Below are positions 1 to 7,178 of a DNA stretch of 19,131 nt, in pieces (positions within the stretch are counted from its first letter, which is position 1; every line of letters begins with the position of its first letter). The stretch covers positions 1 to 19,131 of the forward strand of contig URYX01000013.1 of the NCBI GenBank assembly GCA_900552225.1. Direction: 5' to 3'. The notes beneath the pieces are model-generated. The model saw only the letters and a program-made list of their open reading frames with translations, ran no database searches and had not been told where the DNA came from. The position numbers and the translations under genes were made by a program. Source of the DNA: an uncultured Oscillospiraceae bacterium (lineage in GTDB: Bacteria; Bacillota; Clostridia; Oscillospirales; Acutalibacteraceae).

Positions 1-66
1 GATTTGACACGGGTGCGGTAAGCTGTTTCCTGTAAAAGATATGTATAAAAAGTGAGGAATTTGCCC

Positions 67-1854
67 ATGGACATCTTTGACCTGTTGACGCTGATCGGCG
101 GGCTGTGTCTCTTTCTGTTCGGCATGAATGTGATGGGGCAGGCGCTGGAGCGGCGCGCCGGAGGCAGCCTGCGTACTCTGCTCGGGAAGCTGACGACCGG
201 ACGCGCCGCCGGCTTTGCCACCGGCCTCGGGGTGACCGCCGTTATCCAAAGCTCCTCGGCCACCACGGTGATGGTGGTCGGCTTTGTCAACTCCGGACTC
301 ATGACGCTGCGCCAGGCCATCCACGTTATCATGGGGGCCAATGTCGGCACCACCGTGACAGCCTGGATTCTCAGTCTCAGCGGCATTCAGAGCAGCAATG
401 TGCTGCTGCGCCTGCTCAAGCCCTCCTCGTTTACTCCGGTGTTGGCGCTGATCGGCATCGTGCTCACCCTGTTCTGCAAGGATAACCGTAAAAAGGACAC
501 CGGCACGGTGCTGCTCGGCTTTGCCACGCTGATGTTCGGTATGGAGACCATGTCCGCCTCCGTCTCGGGACTCTCGGAGGTGCCGTGGTTCTGCTCGCTG
601 TTTTTGCTGTTTCAGAACCCTCTGCTCGGCGTGCTGGCGGGAGCGCTGCTCACGGCGATTATTCAGTCCAGCTCCGCCTCGGTCGGCATTCTGCAGGCAC
701 TCACCGTGACGGGACAGGTCACCTACGGCACCGCCATCCCCCTGATTATGGGGCAGAATATCGGCACCTGCATCACGGCACTGCTGTCCTCGGTCGGCAC
801 CACCAAGAACGCCAAGAGAGCCGCCCTCGTGCATCTGTGCTTCAATGTCATCGGTACGGCGGTGTGGCTGAGCGTATTTGTGGCGGTGCGTCTGCTGTGG
901 CATCCGGCCCTTCTGGGGCAGGTGACGACCCCGGCCGGCATCGCCGTCGCCCACTCACTGTTTAATCTGGCCTGCGTGGCACTGCTTCTGCCGATGACGG
1001 GGCTGCTGGAAAAATTGGCCATGCGCCTGATTCCCGATGCCAAGGCACCGGAGCAGCTGGCCGAGCTCGACGAACGGCTGCTGGCCGCCCCGGCCCTGGC
1101 TCTGGAGCGCTCGCGCGCCCTGACGGAGGAGATGGCGGAGTGCGCCGTGCAGGCACTGGAGCAAAGCCTCAGCCTGCTCGGGCAGTACCGGCCGGAGACG
1201 GCCCGGGAGATTCGAGATGCGGAGGATCGCACCGACCATTACGAGGACCTGCTCGGCAGCTACCTGGTGCGCCTCAGCGCTGCTCCCATCGGAGAGGATG
1301 CCAGTGCCGAGGCGGCCTCCCTGCTGCGTATGATCGGAGATTTTGAGCGGATTGCCGACCACGCCGTCAATCTGACCGAGTCGGCCGAGGAGCTGCGCGA
1401 TAAGGGCCTCACCCTGTCCGATGCCGCCCGGCGTGACCTGAAGGTGCTGCTGGATGCCGTGCGGGAGATTCTGACGCTGACGCTCCGCGCCTTTTGTGAT
1501 AATGATGTGGCCCTTGCCCACCGGGTGGAGCCATTGGAGCAGCGGATTGACGATCTGAAGGAGCAGCTGCGCAGCCGGCATATCCGCCGCCTGCAGCGCG
1601 GCCGCTGCAGTATCGAGGCCGGATTTGTCTGGTCGGATCTGCTCACCGATCTCGAACGGGTCTCGGATCACTGCTCCAATATTGCCGGCTGCCTGATCGA
1701 TGCCGCACAGCATGCACTTCACCTGCACGAATCGCTGCGGGAGGCGCGCGCGGAGAGTCCGGAATTTGCGGAGGAATATGCCCGCTGCCGCGCCGTCTAC
1801 GCGCTGCCGCCTATGGATGACGCGGCCATTTCCGCTCCGGTCCCCGAGGGCTGA
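67..1854 (+). CDS. Na+/phosphate cotransporter family protein with C-terminal PhoU-like domain
   Basis: Predicted inner-membrane Na+-coupled phosphate transporter (NptA/PNaS family) of 595 residues. The N-terminal half, about residues 1-320, is strongly hydrophobic and holds two inverted copies of the family signature: QSSSATT near residue 61 and QSSSAS near residue 200, each followed by a hydrophobic segment and a GxNxGT motif (GANVGTT, GQNIGTC). The C-terminal part, about 340-545, is charged and helical with repeated ER(I/V)(A/S)DH motifs (ERIADHAVN, ERVSDHCSN), typical of PhoU domains that tune phosphate uptake. Length and order match the bacterial Na/Pi cotransporter plus PhoU architecture. 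I chose ATG at 67 because a GTGAGG ribosome site lies 9 nt upstream; an in-frame GTG at 52 would overlap that site. No Pho-type operator was recognised, and the promoter may lie left of the window. Confidence 0.93.
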   Translation: MDIFDLLTLIGGLCLFLFGMNVMGQALERRAGGSLRTLLGKLTTGRAAGFATGLGVTAVIQSSSATTVMVVGFVNSGLMTLRQAIHVIMGANVGTTVTAWILSLSGIQSSNVLLRLLKPSSFTPVLALIGIVLTLFCKDNRKKDTGTVLLGFATLMFGMETMSASVSGLSEVPWFCSLFLLFQNPLLGVLAGALLTAIIQSSSASVGILQALTVTGQVTYGTAIPLIMGQNIGTCITALLSSVGTTKNAKRAALVHLCFNVIGTAVWLSVFVAVRLLWHPALLGQVTTPAGIAVAHSLFNLACVALLLPMTGLLEKLAMRLIPDAKAPEQLAELDERLLAAPALALERSRALTEEMAECAVQALEQSLSLLGQYRPETAREIRDAEDRTDHYEDLLGSYLVRLSAAPIGEDASAEAASLLRMIGDFERIADHAVNLTESAEELRDKGLTLSDAARRDLKVLLDAVREILTLTLRAFCDNDVALAHRVEPLEQRIDDLKEQLRSRHIRRLQRGRCSIEAGFVWSDLLTDLERVSDHCSNIAGCLIDAAQHALHLHESLREARAESPEFAEEYARCRAVYALPPMDDAAISAPVPEG

Positions 1855-1948
1855 GGACCGGCCCGCCGCAAGGCTCTCACCGCCCGGCGCTGCCATCCTC
1901 AAGACCGATTTGAGCGTATCCTCCCGCTTCCCCGGCTTTCCGAAGGCC

Positions 1949-1996
1949 CGGGGCTGTCCGCCGTTCCCCGTGTACGGTTGACAGCCCCGCTTTTTT
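1949..1996 (+). terminator. Intrinsic terminator after the Na/Pi transporter
   Basis: CGGGGCTGTC (1949-1958) pairs perfectly with GACAGCCCCG (1980-1989) and is followed by C and six T. The 21-nt loop holds a smaller CCGT/ACGG stem (1961-1964 with 1974-1977). The 3' arm doubles as the -35 element of the next promoter. Confidence 0.85.
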
Positions 1997-2006
1997 GTGT
2001 TATCCT
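1978..2006 (+). promoter_or_regulatory. Sigma-A promoter of yerC
   Basis: A consensus -35 TTGACA (1978-1983), 17-bp spacer and -10 TATCCT (2001-2006). Start of transcription is expected near 2013, giving a leader of about 20 nt with an AGGGGG ribosome site 7 nt before the ATG at 2034. The -35 lies inside the 3' arm of the upstream terminator. Confidence 0.8.
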
Positions 2007-2033
2007 AATAGCACGTGAATAGGGGGCGCTTGT

Positions 2034-2318
2034 ATGGATGTGTTTGAAACCGAAAATGTCCGGCTGCTGGTGGAGGCTCTGACCGTTGCTTCGTGCGAGG
2101 AGGAGTGCCGCTGCCTTTTAGAGGATCTGCTTACCTCAAAGGAGCTGCTGTCGATTGCGCAGCGGCTGGCGGTGGCGCAGCTCCTGCGCCGCGATATCCG
2201 CTATGCCGACATCGCCGAGCAGACCGGTGCCAGCTCCGCCACCATTGTGCGCGTCAACCACTGTCTGCGCTACGGCAGCGGAGGCTATGAGATTATCCTG
2301 AAAAAGTTGGAAAATTAG
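2034..2318 (+). CDS. yerC: YerC/YecD family TrpR-related DNA-binding protein
   Basis: A 94-residue helix-turn-helix protein of the TrpR-like YerC/YecD family found across Firmicutes. The core reads LLTSKELLSIAQRLAVAQLL, then a helix-turn-helix in DIAEQTGASSATIVRVNHCL, then the family ending YGSGGYEIIL. Known members resemble the tryptophan repressor fold, but the tryptophan-binding role is not established for YerC, so the ligand and target here are unknown. Length is close to the usual ~100 residues. It has its own promoter and an AGGGGG ribosome site. DegV follows about 100 nt downstream with a separate promoter. Confidence 0.9.
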   Translation: MDVFETENVRLLVEALTVASCEEECRCLLEDLLTSKELLSIAQRLAVAQLLRRDIRYADIAEQTGASSATIVRVNHCLRYGSGGYEIILKKLEN

Positions 2319-2349
2319 CGGATTTCCGCGGCTTTCCGTGAAAAAAGAC

Positions 2350-2378
2350 TTGAAAACGGGGGTAGTTTATGGTAAACT
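2350..2378 (+). promoter_or_regulatory. Probable promoter of degV
   Basis: TTGAAA (2350-2355), 17-bp spacer, TAAACT (2373-2378). It sits between yerC (stop at 2318) and the TTG start of degV at 2425, leaving a leader of about 40 nt. Confidence 0.65.
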
Positions 2379-2424
2379 GTTGCTTGTCAACGTGTCCCCT
2401 ATTTTGAGAAAAGGAGCAACCGCC

Positions 2425-3279
2425 TTGGGAACCATTATTCTGAGTGCCGACAGTACCTGTGATCTCGGCGACGAGCTGCAGCAGCGCTATCACGTGAATT
2501 ACTACCCCTTCCATGTTATTCTGGAGGATAAGCTGTACGGCGACGGCATCGACCTGCAGCCGGACGACATCTATGCGGCCTACCGCGAGCGCGGTGTGCT
2601 GCCGAAAACCGCCGCCATCAGCATCGGTGAATACATGGACTATTTCCGCCAGTGGACGGATCAGGGCTTTGAGGTCATCCATGTCTGTATCGGCTCCGGC
2701 ATCTCCGCCACCTACAATAACTGCCGCCTGGCCGCACAGGAGCTGCCGGGTGTCTATGCCATCGACAGCCAGAATCTCTCCTCCGGCATGGGACTCGTTA
2801 TCATCGAGGCCGCCAAGCGCATTGAAGCAGGCATGCCGGCCAAGCAGATTGTGGAGGAGGTGGAGGCGCTGCGCACCCACTGCCACGCCAGCTTCGTCAT
2901 TGATACGCTGGAGTTTCTGTATAAGGGGGGCCGCTGCTCGGCGCTGGCCATGTTCGGGGCCAACCTGCTGAAGCTCAAGCCCGGCATTGAGGTGGATAAC
3001 CACAGCGGCGCCATGTCCGTCGGGAAGAAATACCGCGGATCGCTCGACAAGGCCCTGCAGGATTATGTGCGGGATAAGCTCGAGGGGCGGACGGATCTGA
3101 TCACCGACCGTATTTTCATCACGCATTCCGGCATCTCGCAGGAGCGGATCGACATGGTGCGGGATCTGATCGGGCAGTACCAGCAGTTTGACGAAATCGA
3201 CGTGACCCGTGCGAGCTGCACGATTTCGTCGCATTGCGGACCGAATACACTCGGCATTCTGTTCCGGACCAAGGAATAA
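2425..3279 (+). CDS. DegV family fatty-acid-binding protein
   Basis: A 284-residue DegV protein. Family members (FakB type) bind a fatty acid and present it to the kinase FakA for phosphorylation; no FakA lies in this window. Visible hallmarks are the N-terminal SADSTCDL motif, the lipid-site loop IGSGISATYNN, the IDSQNLSSGMGL segment, GGRCS, and a C-terminal SHCGPNTLGIL matching the conserved histidine-GPG region. The usual TSQPS loop reads TAAIS here, a mild departure. Start: TTG at 2425 is preceded by AAAGGAG with 8-nt spacing and gives the standard DegV N-terminus. An upstream in-frame start at 2338 would place the promoter inside the coding region, so it was not used. Confidence 0.92.
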   Translation: MGTIILSADSTCDLGDELQQRYHVNYYPFHVILEDKLYGDGIDLQPDDIYAAYRERGVLPKTAAISIGEYMDYFRQWTDQGFEVIHVCIGSGISATYNNCRLAAQELPGVYAIDSQNLSSGMGLVIIEAAKRIEAGMPAKQIVEEVEALRTHCHASFVIDTLEFLYKGGRCSALAMFGANLLKLKPGIEVDNHSGAMSVGKKYRGSLDKALQDYVRDKLEGRTDLITDRIFITHSGISQERIDMVRDLIGQYQQFDEIDVTRASCTISSHCGPNTLGILFRTKE

Positions 3280-3327
3280 GCCGACACCGCTTATCGCACC
3301 GCCCGTTTTTCCTGAATCATCAAGAAT

Positions 3328-3359
3328 GCCCCCTGTGTTTCATAGGAAACACAGGGGGC
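3328..3359. terminator. Shared hairpin terminator between degV and the ROK gene
   Basis: A perfect 14-bp stem, GCCCCCTGTGTTTC (3328-3341) with its complement (3346-3359), around an ATAG loop. It lies between the convergent degV (+) and ROK gene (-). Neither side has a strong T tract, so termination on either strand rests mainly on the stem. Confidence 0.75.
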
Positions 3360-3389
3360 GTTGCTGTTACCGTATTGACCGGCAGCGGC

Positions 3390-4775
3390 TTACTTCAGCA
3401 GCGGCAGGCTGGCGGCGGCCACCGACTGGCCGACACGGCGGATCTTTTCGTCGGGGAGATGCAGCTCCATGGCCGCAGCCTCCGGGTACTCCTCGTTCAG
3501 CACACGGCGCGCCTCGGAGATGACGAGGTCGCCGCCCTCGCCGGACATCACGCGGCCGAGCAGCAGCACATGGCCGATGTCGTAGAACATGGCATAATAG
3601 GCGAGCGTATGCCCGAGGTAGACGCCGATGGAACGGTAGATGTCGCGGGCCGACTCGCTGCCCTCATTCATGGCCGCCTGCACCACCTTGAGCTTTTCGG
3701 CGGGGGACAGGCTCTCGTCCAGCTCGATGCCGGCGCGCGGCGCCAGCTTGATGACGCTGTCCTGCGAGAAATATTTCACACCGCAGCCCTTGTCGCCCGA
3801 CCATTCGTCCACCATGGCATCCTGCTGCAGGTCCACGGGTGCAAAGGCCAGCTCGTTGAGCCATCCGGTGATGTTGCCCGACTTGTCCACATAGCCGGCC
3901 GCCTCGGAGGTGCCCATGGCGATGCCGAGAATCCGGTTTTCCTCCAGGCTCATCGCGCCCGCCAGCGCGGTCACGTCTCCGTCGTTTGCCACCTCGAGCG
4001 GAATATCCCCGAGCTCCTTGGCCGCACGGATGTAGATATCCTTCACCTGCTTGTCAAACTCGTCGCGCGGCACCTGCAGGAACAGCGAGGCCACCATCGT
4101 GCGGTTGTCCACATAGATGCCGGCGGAGGAAACGCCGATGGCATCAACGCGCGGCATCTTGGAGGCCGCCGAGCGGAACGCGGCCAGAATGCCCTCGTAA
4201 TGATAGGAGGGGTCGCTGTTGGTCTTCGGGAACCACACCACTTCCTCCGAATAGACCGGAACGCCGTCCACGACCGCGGATACCTTGCGGTCGCTTCCGC
4301 CGGCATCAAAGCCGATGCGGCAGCCCTCCAGGTGACGGCCGACGGACTGCGCCGCCGTTTTGGCGGCGGGGACACGGTCGATCGGGCAGGAAATCACCTC
4401 GAACGGGCGCTCATACACGCGGCTCATGAAATCCGCGTCAAAGGCACGGGCTCCTCCCTCGCGGTAGGCCTGCGCAATGTATTCTCCGATTGCCTCGTCG
4501 CCGCCAACATACACCTTGAAGCCGCCGTAAGCCCACAGCAGCATCTTGACCATGCGCTCCGCATAGACGCGGTCGGCCTCGGCCATGGCGGGCGTGCCGT
4601 GAATCCGGCAGTGCCGCACGGCGACGCAGCCCTGGTTGCGCTCCACCGCGATGGTAAGCTCGCGTCCCTGCTGCGCCGAACGTTCAAATGCGCGGCAGAA
4701 GGCCGCCATGGGAATATATCCGGGATCCAGCTTGGGAGTGTTCTTCAGAGAAATTTCCAATCCGTAGACATTCAT
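3390..4775 (-). CDS. ROK family sugar-kinase-like protein with N-terminal extension
   Basis: A 461-residue protein whose second half is a ROK/actin-like ATPase fold. The phosphate-binding loop is FDAGGSD (about 156-162, versus DxGGT in classic ROK kinases), the catalytic aspartate is likely D265 in VANDGDVTALAGAM, and an MGTSEAAGY segment (about 287-295) matches the ROK GTGIGxG region. The classic ROK zinc motif (CxCGxxGCxE) is not evident. About 150 residues precede the kinase fold, including a VYVGGDEAIGEYI segment I cannot assign. It probably phosphorylates a sugar or amino sugar, but the substrate is unknown. There is no DNA-binding domain, so it is not a NagC-type repressor. Start: ATG 4775 has GGAGG 8 nt upstream; the in-frame ATG at 4790 contains that ribosome site. 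Confidence 0.82.
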   Translation of the reverse strand: MNVYGLEISLKNTPKLDPGYIPMAAFCRAFERSAQQGRELTIAVERNQGCVAVRHCRIHGTPAMAEADRVYAERMVKMLLWAYGGFKVYVGGDEAIGEYIAQAYREGGARAFDADFMSRVYERPFEVISCPIDRVPAAKTAAQSVGRHLEGCRIGFDAGGSDRKVSAVVDGVPVYSEEVVWFPKTNSDPSYHYEGILAAFRSAASKMPRVDAIGVSSAGIYVDNRTMVASLFLQVPRDEFDKQVKDIYIRAAKELGDIPLEVANDGDVTALAGAMSLEENRILGIAMGTSEAAGYVDKSGNITGWLNELAFAPVDLQQDAMVDEWSGDKGCGVKYFSQDSVIKLAPRAGIELDESLSPAEKLKVVQAAMNEGSESARDIYRSIGVYLGHTLAYYAMFYDIGHVLLLGRVMSGEGGDLVISEARRVLNEEYPEAAAMELHLPDEKIRRVGQSVAAASLPLLK

Positions 4776-4812
4776 TTCCGATTCCTCCATCTGTTTTTTT
4801 TAAAACTGCCAA

Positions 4813-4828
4813 GACCGCCGCGGCGGTC
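4813..4828. repeat. Perfect 16-bp palindrome in the ROK leader
   Basis: GACCGCCGCGGCGGTC is a perfect palindrome starting just downstream of the inferred start of transcription of the ROK gene (near 4831 on the minus strand). It could be an operator or a leader hairpin. On the plus strand it is followed by GTTTTC, which is not a convincing terminator tract. Confidence 0.55.
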
Positions 4829-4837
4829 GTTTTCTTA

Positions 4838-4867
4838 AAAGTACCACAAATGCCCGCTCACTGGCAA
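4838..4867 (-). promoter_or_regulatory. Possible promoter of the ROK gene
   Basis: Read on the minus strand: TTGCCA (4867-4862), 18-bp spacer, TACTTT (4843-4838). The match is moderate, but the position fits, giving a leader of about 55 nt before the ATG at 4775. Confidence 0.45.
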
Positions 4868-4897
4868 GAGGCGCACGGCGGCTTTGTCGCCAAGCGC

Positions 4898-4980
4898 AAA
4901 AAATCTGCCCGTCTGTGCAAGCCGTGTCCGCCGGATTGTGCAAAAAGCGGAAGAAATTGGCAGCGTATAGGCGGGCAGAT
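4898..4980 (-). terminator. Terminator-like hairpin on the minus strand
   Basis: On the minus strand ATCTGCCCG (4980-4972) pairs with CGGGCAGAT (4911-4903) and runs directly into a T tract (six T in all, 4903-4898). The 60-nt loop is long. It would separate transcription from the HAD side from the ROK promoter. Confidence 0.5.
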
Positions 4981-5034
4981 GTTCGGCCATACTATGGGTG
5001 ACGACGGATACATTTACACTGCGTTTGCCTGTAG

Positions 5035-5090
5035 CCGCCGCCAACCGCTGACGAAATGTACCGGTGACTTTCGGCGGCGGTTTCTTTTTT
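5035..5090 (+). terminator. Terminator-like hairpin on the plus strand
   Basis: CCGCCGCC (5035-5042) pairs with GGCGGCGG (5073-5080), followed directly by TTTCTTTTTT (5081-5090). The loop is 30 nt. No plus-strand gene ends upstream of it, so if real it ends a non-coding transcript. Confidence 0.5.
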
Positions 5091-5159
5091 GCCTGGACAA
5101 AGCAATCGGGGGACAACCGTTCCTGAAACGGAATATTTCACCGATGGCTTTGTCCAGGC
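5091..5159. repeat. Long imperfect inverted repeat at the HAD stop codon
   Basis: GCCTGGACAAAGCAATCGG (5091-5109) pairs with 5141-5159 with one mismatch over 19 bp. A smaller CCGTT/AACGG stem lies inside the 31-nt loop. On the minus strand it starts directly after the HAD stop codon but is followed by an A run rather than a T run, so it is either a non-canonical terminator or an mRNA 3'-end stabiliser. Confidence 0.7.
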
Positions 5160-5837
5160 TCAGCCGGTGACAATCGGCAGCAGCGCAGCGAGCGTGCGGA
5201 TGGTGTAGGTGCTGTCCGTGTCGGGGTACCGCTCCGACGGGTCAAACAGGCAGGTGTCGATGCCGCAGAGTCTTCCGCCGCGGATATCGGAGGAGGGGCT
5301 GTCACCGCAAATCAGCAGGCGGGAGCGCTCCACCCCCACCTCATGCAGCACGGGCTCAAAGAATGCGGGGCTCGGCTTGTCGGCTCCGAGCTCCTCCGAC
5401 ACAAACACCCGGCGGAGATACGGCAGCAGGCCGCTGTCCTTCAGGCGGCGGTACTGGATGGAGGCGACCCCGTTGGTCACCACATAGAGAGGAAGCAGCG
5501 GATACAGCGCCTGCAGCAGCTCCCTGGCCCCTTCTATACAGAAGGCGTAATTCCCGAGCTGTTCCCGGTAAAACCGGTCAAAGGCTGCCGCGTCCACGGA
5601 CAACCCCTCCTCCGCAAACAGCTCCTCAAAGCGGCGTACCACCAGCCTGTCCCGTGTGATCTGCTTTTGCTCGAGCAGCTTCCAATAGCGCTCGTTGACG
5701 GCACTGTAGCGGGCGCAGCGATCCGCGCGCGGCGGCAGGGAAAAATGGGCGCAGGCCGCGGTAAACGCCTCCCGTTCCGCCCGGGAAAAATCGAGCAGCG
5801 TGTCATCGGCATCGAGCAGCAGGGCATCGTATCGCAA
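5160..5837 (-). CDS. HAD family phosphatase, YjjG/YfnB type
   Basis: A 225-residue cytosolic haloacid-dehalogenase-family phosphatase. All four HAD motifs are visible: motif I LLLDADDTLLD (nucleophile D9, acid D11), motif II VVTNG, motif III lysine in GADKPSP, and motif IV GDSPSSDIRGG. The DADDT form of motif I and the cap region after it match the YjjG/YfnB subfamily, whose E. coli member dephosphorylates pyrimidine and modified nucleoside monophosphates; substrate here is inferred only from family. Start: TTG at 5837, with GCGAGG and AAGGAG just upstream; no nearby ATG fits. It lies downstream of gap on the same strand, but a strong terminator separates them. Confidence 0.88.
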   Translation of the reverse strand: MRYDALLLDADDTLLDFSRAEREAFTAACAHFSLPPRADRCARYSAVNERYWKLLEQKQITRDRLVVRRFEELFAEEGLSVDAAAFDRFYREQLGNYAFCIEGARELLQALYPLLPLYVVTNGVASIQYRRLKDSGLLPYLRRVFVSEELGADKPSPAFFEPVLHEVGVERSRLLICGDSPSSDIRGGRLCGIDTCLFDPSERYPDTDSTYTIRTLAALLPIVTG

Positions 5838-5865
5838 GAAAACCTCGCTCCTTTCCGGAAATAAA

Positions 5866-5896
5866 GGGCCGTCCCTGCCTGGCGCAGGGACGGCCC
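5866..5896 (-). terminator. Terminator of gap
   Basis: A perfect 13-bp stem, GGGCCGTCCCTGC (5866-5878) with GCAGGGACGGCCC (5884-5896), around a 5-nt loop, followed on the minus strand by TTTATTT. It lies 21 nt after the GAPDH stop codon. Confidence 0.87.
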
Positions 5897-5917
5897 CTCT
5901 CTGTCTCTTATGACCGC

Positions 5918-6946
5918 TTACAGCTCCGCAAAATACTTGATCGTGCGGACCATCTGGCTGGTGTAGGAGTTCTCGTTGTCGTACCAGGACACGACCTGCA
6001 CCTGATAGGTGTCGTCGTCAATCTTCGCGACCATCGTCTGCGTGGCATCGAACAGGGAGCCGTAGCGCATACCGATGACATCGGAGGAAACGATCGGATC
6101 CTCGTTGTAGCCGAAGGAAGCGGAGGCCGCCGCCTTCATCGCCGCATTGATGCCCTCTTTGGTGACATCCTTGCCCTTGACCACGGCCGTCAGAATCGTG
6201 GTGGAGCCCGTCGGCACCGGCACACGCTGCGCAGAACCGATCAGCTTACCGTTCAGCTCCGGAATTACGAGGCCGATGGCCTTCGCCGCGCCGGTGGAGT
6301 TCGGCACGATGTTCGCGGCGCCGGCACGGGCACGGCGCAGGTCTCCCTTGCGGTGCGGGCCGTCGAGGATCATCTGATCGCCGGTGTAGGCGTGGATGGT
6401 GCTCATGATGCCGCTCTGGATCGGCGCATACTTGTTCAGGGTGTCCGCCATCGGAGCGAGGCAGTTGGTGGTGCAGGAGGCAGCGGAAATGATCTGATCG
6501 TCCGCTGTCAGGGTCTTCTCATTGACGCTGAACACGATGGTCTTCAGGTCGTTGCCCGCGGGAGCGGAGATGACAACCTTCTTCGCGCCGGCCTGGATGT
6601 GGGCCATGCTCTTTTCCTTGGAGCAGTAGAAGCCGGTGCACTCCAGCACGACATCGACACCGATCTCGCCCCAGGGCAGATCGGCCGCGTTCTTCTCGCT
6701 GTAGATGGTGATCTTCTTGCCGTCTACGACGATATAGTTTTCGCCCGCCTCAACCGTGTGAGCGTTCTCACCGATCTTGCCGCAATAGCCGCCCTGAGCG
6801 GTATCGTACTTGAGCAGGTGAGCCAGCATCTTCGGATCGGTCAGATCGTTGATCGCAACGATTTCATAGCCTTCCGCACCGAACATCTGACGGAACGCCA
6901 AACGGCCGATACGGCCAAAGCCGTTGATAGCTACTTTAACAGACAT
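5918..6946 (-). CDS. gap: Glyceraldehyde-3-phosphate dehydrogenase, type I
   Basis: A 342-residue cytosolic glycolytic enzyme that converts glyceraldehyde-3-phosphate, phosphate and NAD+ to 1,3-bisphosphoglycerate. The Rossmann start VAINGFGRIGR, D34 in AINDLTD (the aspartate typical of NAD+-preferring enzymes), the active-site ASCTTNCLAP with C158, and the partner H185 in MSTIHAYTGDQ are all present, as is the C-terminal WYDNENSY signature. Length matches the family. It has a strong promoter 43 nt upstream (-10 edge), a GGAGG site 9 nt before the ATG, and its own terminator, so it is transcribed alone. That agrees with a highly expressed housekeeping gene. Confidence 0.98.
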   Translation of the reverse strand: MSVKVAINGFGRIGRLAFRQMFGAEGYEIVAINDLTDPKMLAHLLKYDTAQGGYCGKIGENAHTVEAGENYIVVDGKKITIYSEKNAADLPWGEIGVDVVLECTGFYCSKEKSMAHIQAGAKKVVISAPAGNDLKTIVFSVNEKTLTADDQIISAASCTTNCLAPMADTLNKYAPIQSGIMSTIHAYTGDQMILDGPHRKGDLRRARAGAANIVPNSTGAAKAIGLVIPELNGKLIGSAQRVPVPTGSTTILTAVVKGKDVTKEGINAAMKAAASASFGYNEDPIVSSDVIGMRYGSLFDATQTMVAKIDDDTYQVQVVSWYDNENSYTSQMVRTIKYFAEL

Positions 6947-6988
6947 ACCTTTATACCTCCACTAATGTATTGCTTAATAGCTGTTCTT

Positions 6989-7017
6989 ATTCTATCTCTT
7001 TTTTTCTGCTTTTTCAA
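6989..7017 (-). promoter_or_regulatory. Sigma-A promoter of gap
   Basis: On the minus strand TTGAAA (7017-7012), 17-bp A-rich spacer, TAGAAT (6994-6989). The leader is about 35 nt and ends in GGAGG (6960-6956). The surrounding DNA is markedly AT-rich compared with the rest of the window. Confidence 0.85.
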
Positions 7018-7178
7018 GGGCTTTCGGAAATTTTTCATCGGGATTTTATACTTTTTTCGTTCTTCCCCCGAAAACCGGACAGCTTTTGAGTTTTTTCATC
7101 CAAAATAGCACAGAGAAACCGTGCCGGCATCGGACATACTAACAGCAGTCGTTGTGACAGACAGCAAGGAGGGATTCG

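Larger units (their letters stand above)
4776..5159. other. Structured 384-nt intergenic region between the HAD and ROK genes
   Basis: No convincing protein gene. From right to left it holds a long hairpin next to the HAD stop codon (5091-5159), a plus-strand terminator-like element (5035-5090), a minus-strand terminator-like element (4898-4980), the possible ROK promoter (4838-4867) and a palindrome (4813-4828). The density of paired elements suggests a small RNA or a structured 3' untranslated region. I do not recognise a known riboswitch or ribozyme class. Confidence 0.55.

Noticed and set aside
4..9. TTGACA as a -35 box for the Na/Pi transporter
   Set aside because: No acceptable -10 lies 16-18 bp downstream; the best candidate is at 21 bp.
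3234..4838. Long open frame on the plus strand (534 codons)
   Set aside because: It is antisense to the ROK gene, has His/Arg-rich low-complexity composition and no ribosome site; it results from GC-rich codon use in the real gene.
5046..5052. CTGACGA resembling the hammerhead ribozyme core
   Set aside because: No matching GAAA core segment and third stem can be found around it.
4688..5170. Open frame covering the HAD-ROK gap on the plus strand
   Set aside because: It has no ribosome site, crosses two hairpins and has no recognisable similarity; the gap is better explained as non-coding.
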